Source: Isoetes taiwanensis (Eukaryota; Streptophyta; Lycopodiopsida; Isoetales; Isoetaceae). Taken from it: a stretch of 64,000 nucleotides of DNA. Location: assembly GCA_021234155.1 (NCBI GenBank), contig JAJEKV010000005.1:20258089-20322088 (forward strand), written 5' to 3'. The first letter of the stretch is position 1; every line of letters begins with the position of its first letter. Made by a program: the position numbers and the translations under genes. Below are positions 36,973 to 47,200 of this stretch, piece by piece. Below the pieces are notes generated by a model. That model was not told where the DNA came from. It made no database searches and saw nothing but the letters and a program-made list of their open reading frames with translations.

Positions 36973-38175
36973 CTAGAAGCTAGGTCCCGCATCGTGGTCC
37001 ATTGGTGTAGGAGGAGGTGGTGGCGGCCGATGACGTAACAGGGTGACCCCTGGGTCAACCGTAGCAGCCGCAAGGGAAGCAACCTCTGGGGGATAGGCAT
37101 CAGCTAATGGGACTGCCGTAAGGAGCTTCATACTCATCCAAGGGGCTATGTCTTGACCCAAGGCGGTGAGGGCGAAGTCCCGGCGCATCCACACATAAGT
37201 GAGGACGCGTGGAGTAACCGAAGTGGCTATCTCCTTATCCAGGTCCATAAGGTCCATAAGGACCTCTTCCTCCTTAAGCTCTTTCTTCTCCTCCCTAAGA
37301 TGGACAGGGTTATGGTAAAGGTCTTCCCCTTCTTCATCTGAGTCGAAGGGGATCTCGACCATGTTGATGTTTGGGACATGAGGTCCCATGGCTGTGAAGG
37401 CTTCTAGAGGAGGCTGAGATGGAGGATCTTGAAGTACAAGATCTCTAAGCTGAAGAAGAGTGTGGGCCGGCTCTATAGTCTGCTGGTGGAACTGAAGCAG
37501 CTGCTGCACCTCTAGAGGAAGATCCACTGGTGTAAAATCGATGAAGTCATCCATGTAATATTCTGCAAGTTCATAAAGGACTTGTACTTTCTCCGTCCCT
37601 TCAAACCGGCCACTACATGGTATGTCCAGAGAATATCATCCAAGAGAAGGCTCTCCTGACCTTGGTGATAGACAACTGGAAGGGCATCCAATCCGCTCCC
37701 GGTGTGGCGGCATCTCCTCGGCCAACTGCTTCCACCGAACGAAGTCATCCATCCCAATATGCTCGTCCTCTTCCTCATCTGATGACTCCGGGACCTTGCC
37801 CTTCTCTGCTGGCAGGGTCTCATCCTCCACATACTGATCCATGAGGATGGCCAAAGCAAAGGCCACTTCAAGGAACTTCTGACCCTCATGCATGACGAAG
37901 GGTGGCCCCACCGGAGTTTGCCCTTAAGCATGTCGTATGCATGGGTGTCTCCTCCAAGCATCTCCCTCACCACATCTCGCTCAATGTAAAGGGATGCAAA
38001 AAGGAAGCATCTCCTGGGTGTAGAACTCCAAAAATCCAGCATAGTCAGGGTGACTCTGCATGTTGGATATGAAATCTATGCATTGGAGTAGAAAAGGCTG
38101 TAGGAGGTCGAAGGGGACTTGAGGGTCACAGCGTCCTCCATATTGATACCATTCAAGCAGGTTGGCGGTGGCCAT
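36973..38175 (-). pseudogene. Unidentified accessory ORF between PBS and gag, frameshifted
   Basis: It begins ATG at 38175 (MATANLLEWYQYGGRCDPQV) and can be followed to GPSF-stop at 36973, using two short detours into another frame (about 37981-38030 and 37560-37690). Recognisable features are an FLEFYTQEM helix-like segment, an acidic run (SSDEEEDEHIG), a second acidic run (REEKKELKEEEVLMDLMDL), and a proline tract near the end. The three main pieces share one frame, so about four small indels would explain the breaks. No family was recognised. Upstream is a promoter-like stretch with a TATA box. It lies inside the gypsy span, so it may be an extra element ORF or a captured host gene. Confidence 0.5.
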
Positions 38176-38243
38176 TGGCGCTGGAAGGTATGAGGGAGGA
38201 GGGTGAACAGAAAGATAAGTGATGGGGGATGAAACCCTTAAAA

Positions 38244-38283
38244 CTTTTAAATACCCTTTCTACTTTTATGCTGACGTCAGCAT
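38244..38283 (-). promoter_or_regulatory. Promoter-like: TATA-type box and palindromic TGACGTCA
   Basis: On the minus strand, ATGCTGACGTCAGCAT (38268-38283, a perfect 16-bp palindrome with the bZIP core TGACGTCA) is followed by TATTTAAAAG (38253-38244), a pyrimidine-rich leader and ATG at 38175. The spacing fits a plant core promoter for the accessory ORF. Function is inferred only. Confidence 0.5.
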
Positions 38284-38442
38284 TCAAATTTTAAATAATT
38301 ATTAAAAGTTAATTATTTATTTTAGTTTGCAATAGTAAGCCAAAAATTGGATTAATATTCATCTTTACAAAATTGATACAATGGCTATGCCTGAAGGCAA
38401 CTACAGATGATCTCCCTGGATTCTCCGGGCAAGCGCTAAGTC

Positions 38443-38802
38443 CAGTGTTGCAAAAATACGCGTATTTTTTGAAAATGATCCATTCCGTACCGTACTTGTA
38501 CGTATTTTTAAAAAATACTCCTAACGTTTTTTTTTTAAATACTACTTGTTTTTCACAGAACAGTAAACTTGCACTTACCAGGAATTGAACCTGGGCCTCC
38601 TAGATAGCAAACTAACATGCTAACCAACTTCCCCTACATCAGTTTTATGTTTTATTTCACTGTTTTATTCTACTTAAACAATGTTTTTTTTGTTTTTAAA
38701 AAATACTCCAAACGTACGTAAGGTACGTATGGCTGAAAAAAATGTATTTTTTAAAAAATACGTACAGTACGTACGGTACGGTACGCGTACGGGACAACAC
38801 TG
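38443..38802. mobile_element. 360-bp hAT-type MITE with perfect 8-bp TSD
   Basis: Its ends are CAGTGTTGCAAAAATACGCG and, inverted, CGCGTACGGGACAACACTG. It is flanked by GCTAAGTC on both sides (38435-38442 and 38803-38810). An 8-bp TSD and CAG...CTG termini are diagnostic of hAT. The arms are rich in ACGTA/TACGT repeats and AAAAAATAC runs. It splits the H3-fold frame between codons 209 and 210, and excision with one TSD restores continuity. Confidence 0.93.
38564..38637 (-). other. tRNA-derived (SINE-like) core inside the hAT MITE
   Basis: On the minus strand, GGGGAAGTTGGTTAGCATG resembles a pol III A box and GGTTCAATTCC matches the B box, with a T-arm hairpin CCAGGTTCAATTCCTGG. The region is about 74 nt long, as expected of a tRNA, but the acceptor stem pairs poorly. 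It is probably a captured tRNA or SINE head, not a functional tRNA. Confidence 0.55.
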
Positions 38803-39437
38803 GCTAAGTCCTTGGTCATAATCGTGATCCTCTTTGCATGGATAGCGCAGAGGTTCGCGTCACTGAAAAGAGCTATCAGGTAGGCTTCAACAGCCCCCTG
38901 GAGTGCCAAGATAGCAAAGGTCTGGAAGCGAAGGTCGGTCTTGAACTCTTGGGCTATCTCCCAGACCAACCTCTGGAAGGGCAGCTTCCTCAGTAGCAGC
39001 TCCGTGCTCTTCTAGTATTTACGGATTTCCCGTAAAGCCATGGTGCCCAGTTTGAAGCGATGGGGCTTTCTTGAGGTAGCAGCTTTTGGAGTCGGGCCAG
39101 ACTTCTTGGGCAGGGTTTTGCCTGCAGAAACTGGATGGGGCCATGCGGTATCCACCCGTTCTTGCCGGCGACTCGAGCTCGTGTATTTTCCTATGCTCCC
39201 GATAGCCTTGAGCTTTTCCTTATGCTGGCTGCCGGACTTCCGAGCGGTGGACTTCCGACGTCTCTTAATAGGCTGGCTTCCCTTTGGATCGAGGCTCGCA
39301 GCGGGGTTTCTGCTCTGTGTTGGCTTCTTCTTGCTGATCCGATTTTGTTGCTGCTCTGCTTTGCTCCTTGTTGTTGCTCTTGTTGGGCCCTTTCCCGTTC
39401 ACCGACCCTCACGCAGACTCTTTGCCATAATCGGCTT

Positions 39438-40029
39438 CTACGAGCAAACGCCCGACCCAGCGACCCTTCGAAGCAACTCTTGATGGTAGCGGTCTGGCCG
39501 GACTTGCATATCCAGCTGGACCGTTATCAGGTAATCCAGGCTGACATGTGCTGGGATCTCACCCCATGTGAAGCTCTGGGTGGCCTCATTCCACTCATAT
39601 GGGGGAAGTTCGAAGGGTTCACAATTGATGATGGCTCTCCCATCACCTAGGTAGACGTACTCACGGCCCCTAGCCGCGGTGTCTCCCCTTTCTATCTCCC
39701 TGATGTCGTCCTCGTGGGCCAGTTCTCTGATGCGGGCCGCCTCTCTCCGAATGGCCTCCTCTTAATATTCTTCGCACTCAGGTGGGTAAAACTTAACCAG
39801 CACCATAACTTGGTTGGGTTGTTCAACCATAGTATACGCCTGCCGTTGGAGGTTAAGCTTGATCAAAAAGCGTTCTAAGAGGTGGAATATGGGGTAGGGT
39901 ATCTTCAGGCCATCACTGAAATGCTGAACCAACTCATTTAGGGTTGGTGGCCAGGTGCTCCCCAAGCATGGCGTAGATCTGAGGTATGGTGAAGTTGGCA
40001 GGGCTCAAAGTACCTTTGGTATGGGCCAT
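39438..40029 (-). pseudogene. Unidentified accessory ORF upstream of the H3-fold ORF
   Basis: It starts ATG at 40029 (MAHTKGTLSPANFTIPQIYA) and shifts frame near 39970. It continues with NELVQHFSDGLKIPYPIFHL, RFLIKLNLQRQAYTMV and VLVKFYPPECEEY, then TAA at 39762 and an in-frame continuation EEAIRREAARIRELAHEDDI, GREYVYLGDGRAIINCEPFE and SLDYLITVQLDMQVRPDRYH, to TAG at 39438. The ATG of the H3-fold ORF lies 9 nt downstream in the same frame, so the two may have been one polypeptide of about 420 residues before nonsense changes. No family was recognised. Pyrimidine-rich sequence precedes the ATG. Confidence 0.5.
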
Positions 40030-40219
40030 GGACAAGGCGCTGACTGGAAGGAAGGCGGGAAGTGGGGCGCTAGAGGTTGGAGATGGCGAGGGCGCAAACA
40101 GGGACGGGGTTGCAAGCTCGGATTCCAGTGGCTATGGCAGACGACTAGGGTAGGCGGGGAGAAGGCGTGGGCGAAAAGAAACGTCTCTCTACCTTTTAAT
40201 TTAAAATTTTTTGAAACTT

Positions 40220-40244
40220 AAAAAAAAAAAAAAAAAAAAAAAAA
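40220..40244 (+). repeat. A25 homopolymer
   Basis: A run of 25 A on the plus strand (T25 in gypsy sense), upstream of the accessory ORF. It could be a retroposed tail from a plus-strand insert or simple-sequence slippage. Confidence 0.9.
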
Positions 40245-40679
40245 TTATACGGCGGAAATATGCGCAAATATACGGTTGGGTGCCGGTCGGGTTATACGCG
40301 TTTCTACCGAGATTCTGGAGCGCCCAAACCTAAGCGGCGCCCGAGTTAGGTTTTGGGGCCCCTCCTCGACCTGTTACCGCCAGATGGCGACTTCTCTTGG
40401 ATATTTGGACCGCGCCCGATGCGCTGGGACAAAAATCTCGTCGATCCGAGCTACCTGGAGAAAGTTATGGCGCCTACAAAACTCCAACCTTGGGCTCCAC
40501 TTTCTGAACCTAACCACTCTACTAGCGAACACTTCCCTCCACAATTAGGTCATTCCTCCCATAGCTAGGCCAACTAACATGCTAACTACAAAATTGGGAT
40601 GCTCTAACCTAGGAGAAAGTACCGTCAACTAACGAGTTAGACTATGGCCAGTGCAATAATTTTGGTCCACTAAAACCAT
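40245..40679. other. Gypsy leader region; no gene seen
   Basis: This lies between the A-run and the PBS. It has GC-rich then AT-balanced non-coding character, with no ORF or repeat assigned. Confidence 0.5.
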
Positions 40680-40691
40680 GCCCTGATACCA
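40680..40691 (-). promoter_or_regulatory. Primer-binding site (tRNA-Met type)
   Basis: In element sense the bases next to the LTR end read TGGTATCAGGGC, matching the common plant PBS TGGTATCAGAGC (initiator tRNA-Met) at all but one position. One base separates it from the LTR terminus at 40693. This fixes element orientation as minus. Confidence 0.88.
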
Positions 40692-40692
40692 C

Positions 40693-41480
40693 TGTGACGC
40701 TCCCAGAATCTATACGATGCTCCCATCGTATAAATACGGGAATTCCCCTCCCATGGCGACTACATCACCATGGTAAGGCCCTCCGTCATACTCGGACCAC
40801 TTGGAATGGCCAAGTGTCCGGGCGAGGAGCACGGAGGTGTCTTTCGTCCCACGTCCTCTATGGGAAATCCTATACAGCGGAAGCATACATATACATTAGC
40901 ATACAATCATCATGCGAAATAATATACCACCACGAAGGGTGGCTCATCAACGGAAAATATAATACATCCATAATAACACGAAACAACACTATGACAAGGC
41001 ACTACCTCGGGCTCAGACTCCAAGGGGTCAACTGACGGCCAGGGCCTCAAGATATCAACAGACGAAAGTATAACATGGCGTTGGCTGGCATAAGACAATG
41101 GCTAGGGTTGTCCACTCCATCCGCCCCTCCTGTGCACACTTTGCGGATAGGCTGAATCATGTTATGACATGCTTGTAGCCCTCCAGAGACGCAATATCAA
41201 GGAATCACCCTTCGGGACTACTCCGGGTTACATCTCTCCGGTCCGATGAGGCAGGTCAGAGAGGCGTCTGCTCCCCGAGCATGACGGATCCCTGGGTGTG
41301 CTAGAGAACACGTGTCGCATCAGTGACCCCCATCCGTACCCGACTTACTCCCCTAAATCTAAAGGTCAGATCACCAACCCGTTCGAGCCCAGGACGGCCA
41401 TATAGACTCACGCCCTCCGGCCCAGAGAGTGTCAGACCCATACCCGACCCATACACAGTGACCGACTATAAGCCTAGCAC
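40693..41480 (-). repeat. Gypsy 5' LTR (part shared with 3' LTR)
   Basis: It starts TGTGACGCTCCCAGAATC and matches 25077-25868 to about GACCGACTATAAG. One internal gap of about 12 bp is visible near 40950. Beyond 41480 the two sides diverge completely, so this LTR seems truncated or recombined at its outer end. No matching TSD was found. Confidence 0.85.
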
Positions 41481-42384
41481 ACTATAGGAATCATGTAGCC
41501 GCGCTAGGTAAGACTTCATCCCCGATTCACCCTCATACTCGTTGTCTGGTGCTGAACCACATCATAGCATCCACAGCCAGGTTGGCTCTTGTGCACAGGC
41601 CGCATCTATTGGGTATTAAGGGATCTAGCTAGAGACATCTCTAGTGCTAAGAGGCTTCTAGGTCTCTACCCTTCCCTTAATTCCCAATACACAGAAGAAG
41701 CAGAAAGAACTAATGTAAATACCCTTCAAGTATTCAGAACAACTTACAAAAGAGAATTTAATCATTCCATCTATTCAAAGAAGTGTCAGCGGAAAAGAAG
41801 CTATCTATTGACTAACCAGTGTCTTGGTTAGAGCCATGGTCACGGTAGGCATCCATAGTTCGAGGCTGGTGGGTAAGTGTTGGCAAAAACAGGTGTAAGC
41901 TGCTGGCTGCTGCTCCTCTTCACTCCCAATTCGAATTTGGGATGAATTGGGGGGTAGGACCCCTATTCCATGCCCCCAAAATGGTAAGTCCCTCCTGGCC
42001 AATCGATTTGGGCCAGGTGGCACCCCCTCATTGGTGACAATTAGTTAATTAGACTATAGCATAATTAGGTTAATTATGCCACTATAATCCATAATTATCC
42101 ATTGGTTTTATTAGCATAGCTAATAAAACCCATTATAGGCGAACCCCCCACTTGGGCCCTTAGGCCCACTATGTACTGGTGACGTGTCATGGTATGCATA
42201 CGTATGCCGTATAGATATCTAGAATGTCACAGGCAATAGAGATATTCGTGAATATCTGGTCTTGTGGCGAAGCCAGTCTCCCGCGATGCCACTTGGGAGA
42301 CGAATAAGTTTGTGCAATGTTTTCCTCATTTGAAACTCTAGACCTTGAGGACAAGGTCCTAAGGGGAGGGGAGGAAATTTTTAT
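41481..42384 (+). mobile_element. Gypsy polyprotein end and polypurine-tract fragment (partial)
   Basis: Near 42335-42377 a LDLEDKVLRGGEE-like reading is followed by the purine run AAGGGGAGGGGAGGAAA. This arrangement marks the end of many plant Ty3/gypsy polyproteins and their PPT. The upstream 850 bp is AT-rich with no clear ORF. Confidence 0.45.
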
Positions 42385-42452
42385 GGTCCAAGGGCAAGTC
42401 GCTTGGAGACCTTGTTCCAGTCCCAAAGTGCAAAGCGACTTGCCCTTGGACC
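42385..42452. repeat. Perfect 20-bp hairpin with 28-nt loop
   Basis: GGTCCAAGGGCAAGTCGCTT (42385-42404) is the exact reverse complement of 42433-42452. It follows a PPT-like purine tract and may lie at the start of an LTR. It could form a stem-loop in RNA. Confidence 0.85.
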
Positions 42453-43019
42453 GTAACAATCATCTGCAAAAGAATAAGATTCTCGAATAAGGGCTCGCAT
42501 GAAAATAGACAAAAGCTCCCGATAGCTAGCTAGTTTTTTCCTTCATCTCGGCAATTTTTCTACAATGGTATAGAGTTGATAGCTGCACATCGCAAGCTAC
42601 CCAAATAATGAAAAACATAGGGAATATCCAGTTATAACACCTGGATCCCAAATAAAATTGTGTGCTACAGATGTTGGCTAGTGTACCTGTCGAGAGTTTA
42701 TTGCCGGGATTAGAAAACACCGCCCTTTCGGGTTTTCGAGGAAAAACCCTAGCGATAAAATCTCAGCAAGGGGCTTGGACAATGCAAGGATGCTAAACGT
42801 TCCCACAAAAAAAAAAAACCCACGCTCCACAGAGAATACCGAAGTCACACATCACCCAACAAAAAACCAATAGAGAAAAAACCTCGAAAAGCAAGGGATG
42901 ATTACGCGTGCCAAGCGACAAAACACAACATTTACACCTCGAAAGAGTGAGGGGTTGGTCACGCATGCCATGCGACAAAAAACAACATTTATAATAATAT
43001 ACACATGAAGGGAGGGGGG

Positions 43020-43590
43020 GTGGGAGTCAAGGGAAGTGCTGAGAGAGGAGAAAACGCCGATGAGAAGTCGATGAAGAACCTGCAAGAAATAGCGATCCCC
43101 AAACGAACCAGAGCCCCAGAAAATGCATGCAATGCATGCATGCATGGGAGAGATGCATGCTCGCCCATTCGAGAATTTTGATCCGATGGCTCGGATCGAT
43201 GGCATTCTCGAATAAGGGCTCGCATGAAAATAGACAAAAGCGCCCGACAAAAAGAGAACTTCCTTATCAAGATAGGATCGAGGTCGAAGGTTGAAAGATG
43301 GGCAAAAAAGGGACAAGATCGGGGAAGAACATGTTACAACATGGAAAGAGACGACAAATTGGCAAACCAAGCAGGGAGAAGCCCTCCCCTGCCTGGTATC
43401 AAAGAAAGAGAGTCAAGGGAACTATTGAGAGAGGAGAAAACGCCGATGAGAAATCGATGAAGAAGCTGCAAGAAATAGCGATCGCCAAACGAACCAGAGC
43501 CCCAGAAAATGCATGCATGCAATGCATGCATGGGAGAGATGCATGCTCGCCCATTCGAGAATTTCGATCCAATGGCTCAGACCGATGCCA
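43020..43590. repeat. Tandem duplication, about 385-bp period, with nested GCATGCAT repeats
   Basis: The block GAGAGGAGAAAACGCCGATG ... AACCAGAGCCCCAGAAAATG ... GAGATGCATGCTCGCCCATT occurs at about 43040-43190 and again at about 43425-43575. A TTCTCGAATAAGGGCTCGCATG block is shared by 42480 and 43204. The GCATGCAT run differs in length between copies. Confidence 0.75.
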
Positions 43591-43599
43591 TCATTGATC

Positions 43600-44290
43600 T
43601 ACATAAGAATGTACGAACTGAGCAACATATGTATTTTTTACAAAAGATTAACTGTCTCGTTTTAGGGCAGGCTTCAAAATCAAAATTCCAAAGTGATGGA
43701 CAGTGTTATGGACTGAACATAATATTTTCGCATTGAAGCTGCTGCAAAAACATAGAATTGCATTTAACACTATAAGTAACAACTATGAGGAAATAACAAA
43801 GACTCATAGATGAATGTTGAGAAAGGGGGAGAAACAAAGAAAGAATTTATTATATTGACTACTAAAATATATCATCTACTAAAGATTAGATGAATACTAC
43901 ATATCATAGACTAGATGAATACCACATTTTAGACTTGTTAGATGTTTGCAGCCTATTGGAAATGGTATCACTAGAATGACGTACGCATTGAAGAAAGGAA
44001 TACAGAAATAAAGATTTGAAGCAGCGAAACCACAAACTATATAAAATTACCAGCACATCTGCAAATGATAAAGATGAATGAACAGAGCAACATAACATCG
44101 CACTTTGCTCTATCTTTCTTATTTCCATCTTCTAATAGTAAGTCATAGTATACCTATGCATTGGAGGTCGCGTGATGGTTTGCAAATGGTAAAGAATCAT
44201 CCATTCTTAATGCAGGCGAAGGAATCAGACCTATAAAATTATCCTGCCTGTCATAAGAAAAATGCAAATCAGGATGAAATGCATTCATCA
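43600..44290. other. AT-rich intergenic DNA; nothing recognised
   Basis: Short open stretches only, with no conserved motif. Confidence 0.5.
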
Positions 44291-44296
44291 TAGAAG

Positions 44297-47200
44297 AAGG
44301 AAGGAAGGAAGGAAGTTTATTTTAACGTCCACGGAGGCCAAAGGCCTATGAGACGGTACATGCAGAGAAAACGAGCAAAAAAGCCAAAAACCCCAACACC
44401 AAAACAAACAATGTAATCAGGTAGAACCCTACTACGGGATGAAAAAAACCCCACTTGGGAGGAAAAACCCTAGCAAGAGGCTCTCAAATACCATGCCCGG
44501 AAGAGCAAGTCGGACGGCCGTAAAATGGCAGGGATGTAAGCTCCCACCGGGCGCTACCATAGGTGATGCAAAAATCGATGTAGCGGTGTGTCGAAACATC
44601 TAAGATCGATTATTGCCACCGCCGGACATGGGCATATCTTTGGCCGGGCATCGTTGGAGGGCATGGTGCTCATCCTCTATCACGTGCATCTCACAACACC
44701 GACATATCCTTTCCTCCCCTCGGGATCCCGCGGCCGCCATTCAACCCCAAATGACTGTTTCCCCGGCGAGGTAATGGGAACCCGCCCCTCGATGGCGTAA
44801 TAGCTTTTTCTTCACGAGATGTGTGCTTTCAAGTACCGATGGGGTCCATGCTCAAGGCGGGATTAATCGAGCGTGATAGTGCTCGCCTTGGGCTTTGCAA
44901 GAGTAGAGGCATCCCCAGGGTGGCAGGATAGCCTGCATCCAATTGCCCATTCTCGCAGATCGAATCTGCCATTGCCACCATCATCATTTGGTAATCCATA
45001 GACCACCTCCTAAACCATCCCTTACGATTGCTCGTGCCATACCCTCTTCTGGCCGGGGCCCTCAGATTAACAACACACTGGTGGGGGCAAGCGATGCTCA
45101 TCCATCCCATCCACCTTATGGAAGCAAGTAAGATGCCTGCACAAGATAGCGTATTTGAAAGGCGAACCTCCGGTCTCATACAACAAAATGCGATGCGACG
45201 GCATTTGTCCTTTCACTCCCAAGCTATATGTCAAGAAAGCTTTCTGCACCCTTTCCAACCTATCCCATGTATTTTTGCTAATCTTTGGGCCCCAAACCTC
45301 CACCCCATATAGCAGCACCCAGCTCGACTAAAGCTCTAAACAGTGTGCTCTCCTCGCCGATCCACGAGATCTATCCAAGCAACCGCTTTGTTTTCAGCAT
45401 ATAAAGCCTTCCAGCACAGACCGGCTCTCCTCTCCACACACTCATCCCACAAAGATGTTAGTAGTGAAATCAATTCCCAGATACTTGAAGCTCGCACCAT
45501 CTCCACTTCACGCCCCCACGTAATATAACTCCGGGATAGGGTGTTGCGAGGGACGGGATCGCGAGAAGCTTAGTTTTGTGCAAGTTCACTGTCATTCCGT
45601 TGCCCCACGTAACCCACGAGGGCATCCAAATGCTGCTGCATCCGCTGGTCGCGTGTGGGCTAGCAAAGCTACATCATCCGCATATAGTAACCGGCCCACG
45701 AGGTCGATCGGATAATTGCACCCGGCTCCCCATGGTGTTTGTATCCACGCCTCTCAAGCTATCAATGTACAACCCAAAAGCGTTGGAGACAACGGGCAGC
45801 CCCCGCTTAACTCCCATAGTGCTAGCTACCACCGATCTTCATAAGGGCAAGCAAAGATAAATCCCATCATAAAGCCTGGTGCACCACATTCCCGCAACTC
45901 TGTGGAACTCGCAATTCTTGCAACCTGCGCCACAAGATGTCGGGGGCGGTATCATATGCGTCTTAAAATCTACAAAGCAGCAATACAAGTGCGCCACAAG
46001 ATTGCGGCTTGCCTCCATCAACACTCTCAAAGTGAAGATATGGTCGGTCGTGGAGTGAGCCGGGCTTAAAGCCCGCTCGCCAATTGCTCCGCACCCCTGC
46101 CTCCTCGGCCCACTTAGTGAGTTTCTTCTCCACCACCCCTGCCAGAGCTTTGCAAAGAGCGAAGCTTACCATAATCATCCGTAATTAGCCGGCTCATCCT
46201 CAGATACCAGCTTTTATGAGCAGGAACAACCTTACTAACCATCCACTTCCCGGGGAGGCCTCGCCGAGAGTTCGGTTAATGATCACCGTCGGGGGCCCTA
46301 CTATAGATGGGCCACCCCACTTCAACAAATTTTACCGCGCAGCCCCAGTAAATCTTTTTGCCTTGCCATTCGCCGGATGCTCGAGACCCCGCTGGACATC
46401 CTCCCGCGTGGAGCCGCAAAGACCTCCTACCTGATCCGGGACCCCGGCATTAGCTCCCGGGGGTCATATAACTCCCCGCAAGCGGTGCATCCATTGCTCC
46501 ACACTTACATTACCAGCCACTGGCGCTTCTTTGTATAACACCTTCGCCAAAAGCTTTTGGCTCGCCATAAGCATGTCAAACAAAGCTCACGGGTTTTCGC
46601 CATGTATCTCCCCTTCTTGGCTTTTAGGAAGATCTTATAGTCTTGCGGGGCCCTGTGGCGCAAGCGTGGATCTATTATTAAAGCTTAACCGGCTCTTTAG
46701 AGCCTTGCAATCGACATCAAACCACGGGTTCTCGAGGAAAATGTGCGGTGTCCCTCCTTGAGGGGCCCTTCACCGCAAAGGAAGCCTCGGCCACACGCAA
46801 GCAGCGCCCTCTCCAGCCATGCCATGCACCTGTCTTGCGGTGTGTAGAAGCTATCAAACCCTCAGAACTCCCGCACCAACACAGATTCATACTGTCCACG
46901 CCCCCGATGGCGTGGGATGTACGGTAACCCTCCATGCCCCTTTGCGGTGTCTCCACTATGGAGTGCTCCCAATTCAGCGTGACATAAAGCGGGTAATGAT
47001 CGACAAAGCCTCCTCATCCCCGTGCTTGTGCCAATGGAGAAGTGTGTAACCATGTCAAGTGTCAAGCATCTGAGGGAGAAGGTAATCCAACACACTAGCT
47101 CCCCCATCCCGCCTATCACTCCACGCAAGTAACACCCCGAGTGTGGCCATCGGCGCATACCATTACAAATTACCATGTCAAAAAACACGGCAGAGCTGGA

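Larger units (their letters stand above)
38401..39428 (-). pseudogene. Histone H3-fold protein pseudogene with long basic tail (CENH3-like)
   Basis: Reading from ATG at 39428 to TAG at 38401, and removing the MITE plus one 8-bp TSD, gives exactly 220 codons in one frame. Codons 1-120 form a Lys/Arg/Ser/Thr-rich tail (KSKAEQQQNR-type, KRRRKSTARKS, KTLPKKSGPTPKAATS). The H3 fold follows: [87 protein letters not shown]. Lesions are TGA at codon 10, TAG at codon 139 (Gln in H3), and the MITE after codon 209. Canonical H3 has a tail of about 40 residues. A tail near 120 plus divergent FSDANLC fits centromeric or another variant H3, but loop 1 has canonical length, so CENH3 identity is unproven. 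There are no introns. The frame also continues upstream into the ORF at 39438. Confidence 0.88.
25077..41480 (-). mobile_element. Composite Ty3/gypsy LTR retrotransposon with nested insertions
   Basis: Shared LTR sequence lies at 25077-25868 (3' side) and 40693-41480 (5' side) in the same orientation. A tRNA-Met-type PBS adjoins the 5' LTR. gag and pol domains follow in the correct minus-strand order: gag 36249-35777, then 30306 onward zinc knuckle, protease, RT, RNase H, integrase to 26153. Two large insertions (30307-35776 and 28258-28766) split gag and RT. Between PBS and gag is about 4.4 kb of accessory coding-like DNA, including a histone-fold ORF. RT motifs resemble chromovirus-type gypsy elements, but no intact chromodomain was seen after the integrase. 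The element is not autonomous as read. Confidence 0.85.

Noticed and set aside
39040-39650. Plus-strand open stretches of 147 and 171 codons
   Set aside because: They are antisense shadows of the H3-fold and accessory ORFs, which have recognisable sense motifs.
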